A stretch of 64,000 nt of DNA from positions 1-64,000 of the forward strand of contig NZ_KB898476.1 in assembly GCF_000377645.1 (NCBI RefSeq), written 5' to 3'. Of this stretch, positions 1 through 6,455 are shown one piece after another. Position numbers and translations under genes: made by a program. The notes beneath the pieces were generated by a model, which was given only the letters and a program-made list of their open reading frames with translations, was not told the origin of the DNA and did no database searches. This DNA comes from Thiomonas sp. FB-6. GTDB taxonomy: Bacteria; Pseudomonadota; Gammaproteobacteria; Burkholderiales; Burkholderiaceae_C. Every line of letters begins with the position of its first letter. Positions within the stretch are counted from its first letter, which is position 1.

Positions 1-1195
1 CTAGGGATGGTGTTCAAAAATGGCCATTGCGACCCTGGCGGCGGGCAGCGTCCGACAAGACAATGAGGGCATGAAGCAAGCCGACCTCGGGCTGGACCTG
101 ACCAGCCGTAAGACCCGCAAGGGCAAGTTCCTCGACGAGATGAATCGCGTGGTGCCGTGGGCGCAGTTGCTTGCGCTGATCGAGCCGCACGCGCCGCGCA
201 AGGAGCGAGGCCGGCCGCCGTTCGGCGCCGAGATGATGCTGCGCATTCACTTCCTGCAGCAGTGGTTTGGCCTGTCGGACATGGCGATGGAAGAGGCTTT
301 GTTCGACGTCCCGCTGTACCGCCAGTTTGCTGGTCTTGGCAGCATGGCGCGACTGCCTGATCGTGTGAGCATCCTGCGCTTTCGGCACCTGTTGGAACAG
401 CACGACCTGGCGCCGAAGATGCTTGAAGCTGTGAACGCGACGTTGGCCGCCAAGGGGCTGATGCTCAAGGAAGGCACGGCGGTCGATGCCTCGCTGATCG
501 CAGCTCCCAGTTCGACGAAGAACAACACCGGCACGCGCGACCCAGAGATGCACCAGACCAAGAAGGGCAACCAGTGGTACTTCGGAATGAAGTGCCACAT
601 CGGCGTCGACGCCGACAGTGGCTTGGTGCACACGGTGGTGGGCACATCGGCCAACGTCAATGACGTCACCCAGGCGCACGCGCTGGTACATGGCGAGGAA
701 GCAGATGTCTTCGCCGATGCCGGCTACCAGGGCGTCGAGAAGCGAGACGACACCCAGGACATTCGCACGCGCTGGCATGTCGCGCTGCGCCCCGGGCTGC
801 GCAGGCTGCTTGACGTGACGAGTCCGAAGGATGCCATCGCCGAGGAGATGGAACACGTCAAGGCGCGCATCCGCGCCAAGGTCGAACACCCGTTCCGCGT
901 GATCAAGCGCCAGTTCGGCCACGTCAAGGTGCGCTACCGCGGCCTGGCGAAGAACACCGCACAGCTGCACACGCTGTTCGCGCTGTCCAACCTCTGGATG
1001 GCACGGCGACATCTGATGGCGGCGCAGGGATGAGTGCGTCCGCCGTTCGCGAAAACGGCCTCCTGCAGGGTCGAAACGACCGCTGCGGAGCCCATCGCGG
1101 CCGGCGCTCCGTGCGAAATCACTGACGGGAATCATCTCGTGGCTTTCATCGTTCCGTTGCCTCGGCGCTCAGCTGATTTTGGACAGCATCCCTAG
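1..1195 (+). mobile_element. IS5-family insertion sequence, complete, with CTAG target duplication
   Basis: The element has near-perfect terminal inverted repeats. The left end reads GGATGGTGTTCAAAA from base 5, and the complement of the right end, ending at base 1191, reads GGATGCTGTCCAAAA (two mismatches in 15). Both ends are flanked by CTAG (1-4 and 1192-1195), the YTAR-type 4-bp duplication known for the IS5 group. One DDE transposase fills the inside. The window begins exactly at the left duplication, so the left neighbour is unknown and may be an assembly edge caused by the repeat. The intact transposase and matching ends suggest a recent insertion. Confidence 0.93.
71..1033 (+). CDS. 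IS5-family transposase
   Basis: This is a DDE transposase of about 320 residues that cuts and pastes its own element. The three acidic catalytic positions are recognisable: Asp in AVDASL, Asp in FADAGYQG and Glu in KVEHPFRVIKRQ, which is the IS5-type Y-(2)-R-(3)-E-(6)-K neighbourhood. The N-terminal part (FLDEMNRVVPW, then LIEPH) matches the usual IS5 transposase start. I chose the ATG at 71 because the encoded MKQ start fits that family. An in-frame ATG at 20 lies directly behind the left inverted repeat and would add 17 unusual residues. No frameshift or internal stop is seen, so it is probably active. Confidence 0.93.
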   Translation: MKQADLGLDLTSRKTRKGKFLDEMNRVVPWAQLLALIEPHAPRKERGRPPFGAEMMLRIHFLQQWFGLSDMAMEEALFDVPLYRQFAGLGSMARLPDRVSILRFRHLLEQHDLAPKMLEAVNATLAAKGLMLKEGTAVDASLIAAPSSTKNNTGTRDPEMHQTKKGNQWYFGMKCHIGVDADSGLVHTVVGTSANVNDVTQAHALVHGEEADVFADAGYQGVEKRDDTQDIRTRWHVALRPGLRRLLDVTSPKDAIAEEMEHVKARIRAKVEHPFRVIKRQFGHVKVRYRGLAKNTAQLHTLFALSNLWMARRHLMAAQG

Positions 1196-1310
1196 ACATC
1201 ATGGTCGCCGCTCGAGGGCAGATGGCCGGTCCCCAACATCGTAGGTTGCGCGCCGAGGCGCGTAGAGCTACATGCTGTGGCATGCGCCATCAGCAAACAG
1301 GAGACCGACC

Positions 1311-2426
1311 ATGGAAAAGGGTACCAAGATTCACGTGGGTTTGGACGTTCATAAGGACAGCATCACGGTGGCTGCGGCCGAGCCCGGGCGAGACAAGGCT
1401 CGGTTGGTTGGCAAGGTGGTGCATGACGTTCCCAAGCTGCTGAAGGTGCTGGCCAAGCTGGGCACGGCTGATGGACTGCACATCGTCTACGAGGCTGGCC
1501 CGACGGGCTACGGGTTGCAGCGGGCGTTGACTGCGAGGGGCTATGCGTGCGAGGTCATTGCGCCGTCGAGGACGCCTCGGCAGCCGGGCCAGCGGGTCAA
1601 GACCGACGCCCGCGACAGCCTGGATCTGGCCGAGTACTCACGTGCCGGGGCGCTGACGCCTGTGTGGATTCCCGATCCGGAAGACGAGGCGATCCGCGAC
1701 CTGTCACGGGCACGCGAGGATGCTGTCAAGAACCGCACGCAGATGCGTCAACAGCTCAAGGGCTTCCTGCTGCGTCACGACCGACGTTATGGCGGGAAGA
1801 CATCCTGGTGCCTTACCCACGATGCCTGGCTGGCCAGGCAGAGCTTCGAGTCGGCGGCCATGCAAACGGCCTTCACCGAGTATTGGCAAGCGGTGAAGGC
1901 TGCGGACGAGCGCGTGGAGCGATTGACGAAGGCGCTGCAGGCGTCGATTGCAGGTTGGCGCTTCGGGCCGGTCGTCGAAGCCTTGCAGGCATTACGCGGG
2001 GTGGCTGCGGTCACCGCGATCGGCTTGGTCGCGGAGATCGGTGACCTGAGTCGCTTCGAGCACCCGCGCAAACTCATGGGTTACCTGGGTCTGGTGCCCT
2101 CGGAGCACTCCAGCGGTGAGCGCACGAAGCGAGGAAGCATCACCAAGACGGGCAATGGCCATGCGCGCAGGTTGCTGGTCGAGTCGGCCTGGAACTACCG
2201 ATTCAAGGCCAGGGTTGGCAGGGACCTCAACGAACGTCAGCAAGGCCTGTCTGAGGCGATCCGCACAATGGCCTGGAAAGGGCAGCTACGACTGACCAGT
2301 CGCTACGCCGCTCTGCACAAGCGGGGCCTTCAGGCCAACAAGATCTGCGTGGCCGTTGCTCGCGAACTGGCGGGCTTCGTCTGGGCAATCGGCATGCACG
2401 CGCAACGCGAGAAGGAGGCGGCCTGA
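1311..2426 (+). CDS. IS110-family transposase
   Basis: This is a 371-residue recombinase. The N-terminal RuvC-like DEDD domain begins with GLDVHKDSI (first Asp), followed by the VYEAGPTG segment (Glu) and KTDARDS (paired Asp). The C-terminal Transposase_20 domain contains the helix-hairpin-helix-like ALRGVAAVTAIGLVAEIGD and a conserved Ser region around LGLVPSEHSSGERTKRG. The ATG at 1311 is preceded by CAGGAG; a longer in-frame start at 1272 lacks a ribosome site. Family members are now known to be guided by a structured RNA from the element's noncoding end. The frame is intact, so the element is probably functional. Confidence 0.92.
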   Translation: MEKGTKIHVGLDVHKDSITVAAAEPGRDKARLVGKVVHDVPKLLKVLAKLGTADGLHIVYEAGPTGYGLQRALTARGYACEVIAPSRTPRQPGQRVKTDARDSLDLAEYSRAGALTPVWIPDPEDEAIRDLSRAREDAVKNRTQMRQQLKGFLLRHDRRYGGKTSWCLTHDAWLARQSFESAAMQTAFTEYWQAVKAADERVERLTKALQASIAGWRFGPVVEALQALRGVAAVTAIGLVAEIGDLSRFEHPRKLMGYLGLVPSEHSSGERTKRGSITKTGNGHARRLLVESAWNYRFKARVGRDLNERQQGLSEAIRTMAWKGQLRLTSRYAALHKRGLQANKICVAVARELAGFVWAIGMHAQREKEAA

Positions 2427-2656
2427 ACACAGGCCCGGGATCGATCGGGCGATGCCACACGAGCACCGACAGGGCAATCCTCGAGGCTCCTACCAGGGCA
2501 CCGCAAGGCTGATCCCCGACTCTAGAGCGAGGCAGGCCCGCGACGAATCGATGAAGTGCTGGTAACCAATCCGCGGATATGAGTCTGATTCATCGTCGCT
2601 GCAACGCTCGTGTCGCATCACCCGATCGATCCTGAAACCCATCACCGGCCATCACC
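2427..2656 (+). other. 3' noncoding part of the IS110-type element, candidate guide RNA region
   Basis: No reading frame here looks real. In IS1111-group elements the bridge RNA is encoded downstream of the transposase, and this 230-bp stretch is the only noncoding part of the element long enough for it. Short self-complementary patches are visible (for example GATCGATC at 2440-2447 and CGATCGATC at 2624-2632), but I did not establish a fold. The assignment is by position only. Confidence 0.3.
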
Positions 2657-2694
2657 TATGCGCTGACGCGATTGACAGCGGCGACCATATGAGG

Positions 2695-2852
2695 AGCCTG
2701 GGCGGCAGAGGGAGCCGTCGCGAAATTCGTCAGGGGCGAGGACAGTTCGGGGGCGGCGAGGAGCCCATAGTGGGCACTATGGGCGACGAGTCGACGCCGG
2801 AATGGACCGGCCCTGGCGAATTGCAGCAGGCTCGGCCTCTGCCGCCCAGGCT
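2695..2852. repeat. 158-bp imperfect palindrome, MITE-like or large operator
   Basis: The outer arms are a perfect 17-bp inverted repeat, AGCCTGGGCGGCAGAGG at 2695-2711 and its complement at 2836-2852. The core is a perfect 10-bp inverted repeat, GCCCATAGTG at 2763-2772 and CACTATGGGC at 2775-2784. Both pairs share exactly the same centre (2773.5). Between them, AATTCG and CAGGG (2724-2735) pair with CCCTG and CGAATT (2811-2822) after a one-base shift. The whole block ends 26 bp before the antitoxin start codon. It could be a miniature inverted-repeat element or the regulatory region of the toxin-antitoxin operon. Confidence 0.75.
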
Positions 2853-2878
2853 TCTAGGAGCCTGCAAGGGTATGCCTC

Positions 2879-3130
2879 ATGGAAGTCGTCCTGAAACGCA
2901 TGGGAAACAGCACCGCGCTGGTTCTCCCGCCCCCGGTGCTGAAGGACCTGCGCATCGGCGTCGGTCAGGTCATGGCTCTGAGCACCACGGCCGACGGCAG
3001 CATCGTGCTGACCCCCAAGCGCAAATACGTACTGGCGGATCTCATCGCCCAATGTGACCCGAGCGCGTCAGAGCCCGCGGACCTCGCGCGATGGGAGCAG
3101 GCGCGCCCGATCGGGCAGGAAGTGTGGTGA
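2879..3130 (+). CDS. MazE/AbrB-type antitoxin
   Basis: This 83-residue protein has an N-terminal SpoVT/AbrB-like swapped-hairpin DNA-binding domain (residues 1-45). KRMGNSTALVLP is the typical signature of MazE and PemI antitoxins. The C-terminal tail (about residues 50-83) is acidic and low in structure, the part that in the family wraps around and blocks the toxin. It overlaps the next gene in a GTGA junction, so antitoxin and toxin are probably translationally coupled. MazE-type antitoxins usually repress their own operon; the palindrome just upstream is the obvious candidate operator. It lies between IS elements and chromosomal genes, typical of a mobile toxin-antitoxin locus. Confidence 0.85.
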   Translation: MEVVLKRMGNSTALVLPPPVLKDLRIGVGQVMALSTTADGSIVLTPKRKYVLADLIAQCDPSASEPADLARWEQARPIGQEVW

Positions 3131-3468
3131 AGCCGGAGTTCGATCGCGGCGACATCGTCAGCGTGCCGCTCGACCCCGTGCTCGGACACGAGCAACGAGG
3201 CACGCGCGCTGCACTGGTCCTCACGACCAAGGCCTTCAACCGGCTGGGCGATGTGCTGGTCGCGCCGATCACGCAAGGCGGAGACTTCGCCCGCTACGCC
3301 GGTTTTGCGGTGCCGCTGACGGGCAGCGTCTGCAAGACGCAGGGCGTCGCCCTGCTCAACAAGATCCGCATGCCGGACCTCGCGGCTCGAAAGGCCCGCA
3401 GGATTGAAACCGTGCCGAAGGCCGTGATCGACGACGCCTTGGGGCGCCTGGGCGCATTGCTCGAGTGA
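3127..3468 (+). CDS. MazF/PemK-type toxin, mRNA interferase
   Basis: This 113-residue protein of the MazF/PemK fold should be a ribosome-independent endoribonuclease that cleaves mRNA at a short sequence. Visible family signatures are RGDIVSVPLDPVLGHEQRGTR, with the conserved Arg near the active site, then ALVLTT, VAPITQG and the later KIRMPDL segment. The GTG at 3127 overlaps the antitoxin stop codon (GTGA) and gives the usual MazF N-terminus a few residues before RGDIV. GTG at 3124 is a possible alternative, while the in-frame ATG at 3091 would overlap the antitoxin by 40 bp. Length matches the family (about 110-115), and no inactivating change is seen. Confidence 0.87.
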   Translation: MKPEFDRGDIVSVPLDPVLGHEQRGTRAALVLTTKAFNRLGDVLVAPITQGGDFARYAGFAVPLTGSVCKTQGVALLNKIRMPDLAARKARRIETVPKAVIDDALGRLGALLE

Positions 3469-3486
3469 GCTCGCCGCCGGGAAGCG

Positions 3487-3942
3487 TCAAGCCGCGATGA
3501 GCAGCCTCTGCAGCGCTTCGCGCAGCGGCGCCGGCAGGCTCACCGGGCGCGAATCGGCGCGGCGCACGAACACGTGCACCATGCGGGCCAGCGCGCAGGG
3601 CTGCGAGGGCTGCGCCGCGCGCGGGTCGAACAGGCCCAGGCGGTAGGTGACCGAGGAGTTGCCCAGGCGCTCGACCCCCAGGCCCACTTCCAGTTCGCCG
3701 GGATAGGCCACCGGCGCCAGGTAGTCGCACTCGGAGCGCACGATGAAGCCCACCGTGTCGCCCGCGTGGATGTCCAGCCCCCCGCGCTCGATCAGGTAGG
3801 CGTTGATCACGCTGTCGAAGTACTGGTAGTACACGGCGTTGTTGACGTGGCCGTAGACGTCGTTGTCGCCCCAGCGCGTGCTCAGGCGCGCTCGGTGGGG
3901 GAACTCGGGGACGGCCTGTTGGGGCGTGGGCGGCGCGGGCAT
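3487..3942 (-). CDS. acyl-CoA thioesterase, hotdog fold (4HBT/YbgC-like)
   Basis: This 151-residue single hotdog-domain protein should hydrolyse acyl-CoA thioesters in the cytoplasm. The key feature is TRWGDNDVYGHVNNAVYYQYFD near residues 22-42: the Asp is the catalytic residue of the 4-hydroxybenzoyl-CoA/YbgC group, and GHVNN is the CoA-site loop. It starts 14 bp downstream of the iron alcohol dehydrogenase on the same strand, so the two probably form an operon. The ATG at 3942 was chosen because the upstream extension of the frame runs into the dehydrogenase gene and has no domain content. The substrate cannot be read from the sequence; the nearby aromatic-acid genes make aryl-CoA one possibility. 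Confidence 0.85.
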   Translation of the reverse strand: MPAPPTPQQAVPEFPHRARLSTRWGDNDVYGHVNNAVYYQYFDSVINAYLIERGGLDIHAGDTVGFIVRSECDYLAPVAYPGELEVGLGVERLGNSSVTYRLGLFDPRAAQPSQPCALARMVHVFVRRADSRPVSLPAPLREALQRLLIAA

Positions 3943-3956
3943 GGCGGCGCGCCTGC

Positions 3957-5135
3957 TCAGAAGGCGGCCTGGTAGATGGCCAGCGCGTCGGCCTCGTTCA
4001 GCGGGCGCGGGTTGTTCTGCAGCAGGCGCTGCTGGCCCATGGCCTCGCGCGCCAGCAGCGCCAGGCCGCCGGATTCGACCCCGCAATCACGCAGCCGCGT
4101 GGGCAACCCGCTGCGCGCGCCCAGCCCCGCCATGTGCTCGATCATCTGGTGCGCGCCGGCATCCCCCGGCTCGGCCCGCGGCAGCAACACCTGCGCAAGT
4201 TCCGCGTAGAGCTCCCCGGCCGCTGGCTGGTTGAAGCGCAGCACGTGGGGCAGCACCAGCGCGTTGCTCAGTCCGTGCGGCAGGTGGTGGATGCCGCCCA
4301 GCGGGTAGGCCAGCGCGTGCACCGCGGCCACCGGCGCGTTGTCGAAGGCCATGCCGGCCAGCATCGCGCCGCGCAGCATGTCCTCACGCGCGCGCAGGTC
4401 CCCGCCGTCGTCGACCGCGCGCAGCAGGCTGCCCCCGAGCAGGCGCAGCGCCTCGCGCGCCAGCATGTCCGACATCGGGTTCTTGCGGCGCGCGCTGGTG
4501 TAGGCCTCGATGGCGTGCACCATGGCGTCGATGCCGGTGGCTGCGGTGACCGCCGGCGGCAATCCCCGGGTGAGCTCGGCGTCGAGCAGCACCGCGTCGG
4601 CCAGCAGCGCGGCATTGACGATGCCCGACTTGGTCGTCGCCCCCGTCGTGACGATGGCCACACGGGTCACCTCGGAGCCGGTGCCCGCCGTGGTCGGCAC
4701 CTGCAGCAAGGGAAGCCGCTGCGCGCGCACGGATTCCACGCCGTACAGCTGCGGCAACTCCAGGCGGTTCTCCGGATGGGCCAGGCAGGCCACGATCTTG
4801 GCCACGTCCATGCTGCTGCCGCCGCCGAAGCCGATCACCAGGCCCGCCCGCGCCTCCCGCGCCTGCGTGCAGGCGAACAGGGCCACGTGATCGGGTGGAT
4901 CGGCCTGCACGCCGTCGAACACCTGCGCCTGCAGGCCGGCCGCGCGCAGCGCCTGCAGCGCCGGCTCGAGCAGCCCGGCCTTGCGCACCCCGGCGTCGGT
5001 GACCAGCATGGCCGTGCGCGCGCCGGGCGCGTAGCGCGCCGCGAGTTCGCCCAGGCGGGAACAGGCGCCGGCGCCGGCCTCGACGTGCGCAACCGTCTGG
5101 AAGGCGTAATCCTGCGCGGAAGGGGTGGCCTGCAT
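3957..5135 (-). CDS. iron-containing alcohol dehydrogenase
   Basis: This 392-residue group III alcohol dehydrogenase oxidises an alcohol or reduces an aldehyde with NAD(P). The Rossmann-type N-terminal half contains GFGGGSSMDVAK (pyrophosphate binding) and the PTTAGTGSEVT segment. The helical C-terminal half carries the metal ligands: an Asp in TAATGIDAMVHAIEA and His residues in HALAYPLGGIHHLPHG. The start at 5135 has GGAG about 10 bases upstream. It is followed by a thioesterase gene on the same strand and is divergent from the RND efflux operon. The natural substrate is not evident. Maleylacetate reductase is a related family, but the His-rich metal site favours a metal-dependent alcohol dehydrogenase. 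Confidence 0.9.
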   Translation of the reverse strand: MQATPSAQDYAFQTVAHVEAGAGACSRLGELAARYAPGARTAMLVTDAGVRKAGLLEPALQALRAAGLQAQVFDGVQADPPDHVALFACTQAREARAGLVIGFGGGSSMDVAKIVACLAHPENRLELPQLYGVESVRAQRLPLLQVPTTAGTGSEVTRVAIVTTGATTKSGIVNAALLADAVLLDAELTRGLPPAVTAATGIDAMVHAIEAYTSARRKNPMSDMLAREALRLLGGSLLRAVDDGGDLRAREDMLRGAMLAGMAFDNAPVAAVHALAYPLGGIHHLPHGLSNALVLPHVLRFNQPAAGELYAELAQVLLPRAEPGDAGAHQMIEHMAGLGARSGLPTRLRDCGVESGGLALLAREAMGQQRLLQNNPRPLNEADALAIYQAAF

Positions 5136-5357
5136 GCTGCTGTCTCCGTCGGTCGGGCGCTGTCGGCGCCCGGGTCTTCGCATGCTAACGCGCGCTGGTG
5201 GCGCGAAGCCCGGGTGCGGCGGCAGCGGCGAAGCTCCGAAGCTTGATGCGTTGCAATGTTTCGGTTTGTATCCAGGATTAGGATTTTCCCTGATAACAAA
5301 CCCGCACAAGCCGCCGGCAGCTGCATGGATGCAGGCGCCGGCCGCCCGGAGAACGCC

Positions 5358-6455
5358 ATGCATCGCCGAATCCCACCCGTACGCGGCCCCGCAGGGGCAC
5401 GCTTCGCCCTCGCCTTGCTGCTGGCGCTGCCCGGGTTCGCGGCCCGGGCCGCGCCGCCGGCACCCGCGCAGGACGTGATCGCGGTGGATGCGGCGCAACG
5501 CACCGCCCTCGGCGTGCGCGTGGCCGAAGTGCGCGCCGCGGACTCCGCGGCCCTGAGCCTGCCCGCGCGGGTGGTGGTGCCGGCGCAGGCGCAGGCGCTG
5601 ATCGCCGCGCCGGCGGCCGGCGTGATCACGCGGGTCGACGCCGCGGCCGGCGACGCGGTGCGTCGCGGCCAGCCGCTGGCCGAGATGCAAAGCGCCGAGG
5701 TCGCGCAATTGCAGCGCGACGCCGACGACGCGCGCATCCAGTACGACCTGGCGCGCCAGCAGAGCCGCCGCGACGCCACGCTGCTGGCCGAGGGCATCAT
5801 CCCGGCCTCGCGCGCTCAGGCCGCGGCAGCGCGCGAAGGCCAGGCCGCCGCCTTGCTGCGCGAACGCCGCCTGGCCCTGCGCCTGCGCGGCGCCGACACC
5901 GGACTGAACGGCCGGCTGCGCCTGCTGGCGCCCATCGACGGCATGGTGGCCCAGGCGCAGGCCCTGCCCGGACAGCGGGTGGACGCCGGCGCGCCGCTGT
6001 TCCACCTGCTGGCCGGCCATCAGCTGGCCCTGGAGATGGACGCCAGCGCCGAGCAGGCTGCCGCGCTGCGCGCCGGCGCACAGGTGGACATCGAGGGCAG
6101 TGCCGCCCGCGGCGTGTTGCTGGCCGTGGCGCCGGCGCTGACGCCCGGGCAGCAGGTGGTGCTGCGGGCGCGCCTGAGCGAGCCGGCCGGCCTGCGCGCG
6201 GGCGCCCTGGTCCGGGCACGCGTACACCTGCCGGCGCGCGCCGGCCTGTTCGCGGTGCCGCCATCGGCGCTGAGTTCCATCGGCGGGCGTGACTCCGTGC
6301 TGGTCGAGCAGGCCCCGGGCTTTCGCGTGGTGCCGGTGCGCGTGGTGGCACGCCTGGCGGACATGGTGATCGTCGAGGGCCCGCTGCGGGCGGGAGCGCA
6401 GGTCGCCGTCAGCGGCGTGGCCGCGCTCAAGGCGAGCGCGGGCGGCAAGCCATGA
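5358..6455 (+). CDS. RND efflux periplasmic adaptor (CzcB/CusB type)
   Basis: This 365-residue membrane fusion protein links the inner-membrane pump to the outer-membrane channel. It has a signal peptide (ARFALALLLALPGFAARA, residues about 14-31), a biotinyl-lipoyl half-motif around VITRVDAAAGDAVRRGQPLAEM, a short alpha-hairpin rich in Ala, Arg and Gln, the second lipoyl half (LAPIDGMVAQAQALPGQRV) and C-terminal beta-barrel and membrane-proximal domains. The ATG at 5358 with GGAGA in front fits the signal peptide; a longer in-frame start at 5256 would bury it. The stop overlaps the start of the pump gene (ATGA), so the three downstream-oriented genes are an operon. Confidence 0.9.
   Translation: MHRRIPPVRGPAGARFALALLLALPGFAARAAPPAPAQDVIAVDAAQRTALGVRVAEVRAADSAALSLPARVVVPAQAQALIAAPAAGVITRVDAAAGDAVRRGQPLAEMQSAEVAQLQRDADDARIQYDLARQQSRRDATLLAEGIIPASRAQAAAAREGQAAALLRERRLALRLRGADTGLNGRLRLLAPIDGMVAQAQALPGQRVDAGAPLFHLLAGHQLALEMDASAEQAAALRAGAQVDIEGSAARGVLLAVAPALTPGQQVVLRARLSEPAGLRAGALVRARVHLPARAGLFAVPPSALSSIGGRDSVLVEQAPGFRVVPVRVVARLADMVIVEGPLRAGAQVAVSGVAALKASAGGKP

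Larger units (their letters stand above)
1214..2656 (+). mobile_element. IS110-family (IS1111-like) insertion sequence, ends inferred
   Basis: A 10-bp inverted repeat, GATGGCCGGT, lies at 1221-1230 and its complement at 2644-2653, bracketing one IS110-type transposase. IS1111-group elements are known to have subterminal repeats lying about 7 bp inside the left end and 3 bp inside the right end, and to lack a target duplication. Applying that spacing gives the ends stated here, so they are inferred. The 5' noncoding part is short (about 97 bp) and the 3' noncoding part longer (230 bp). The element sits 18 bp from the right end of the IS5 copy. Confidence 0.65.

Noticed and set aside
3957-5135. 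Maleylacetate reductase as function of the iron alcohol dehydrogenase
   Set aside because: No hydroxyquinol or chlorocatechol genes are present, and the metal-ligand His region typical of iron alcohol dehydrogenases is intact.
5136-5357. Specific promoters in the divergent region between the alcohol dehydrogenase and RND operons
   Set aside because: An AT-richer island around 5240-5300 (TTGCAATGTTTCGG, GGATTAGGATTTTCC) is visible, but no -35/-10 pair on either strand was convincing, and no metal-regulator dyad was found.
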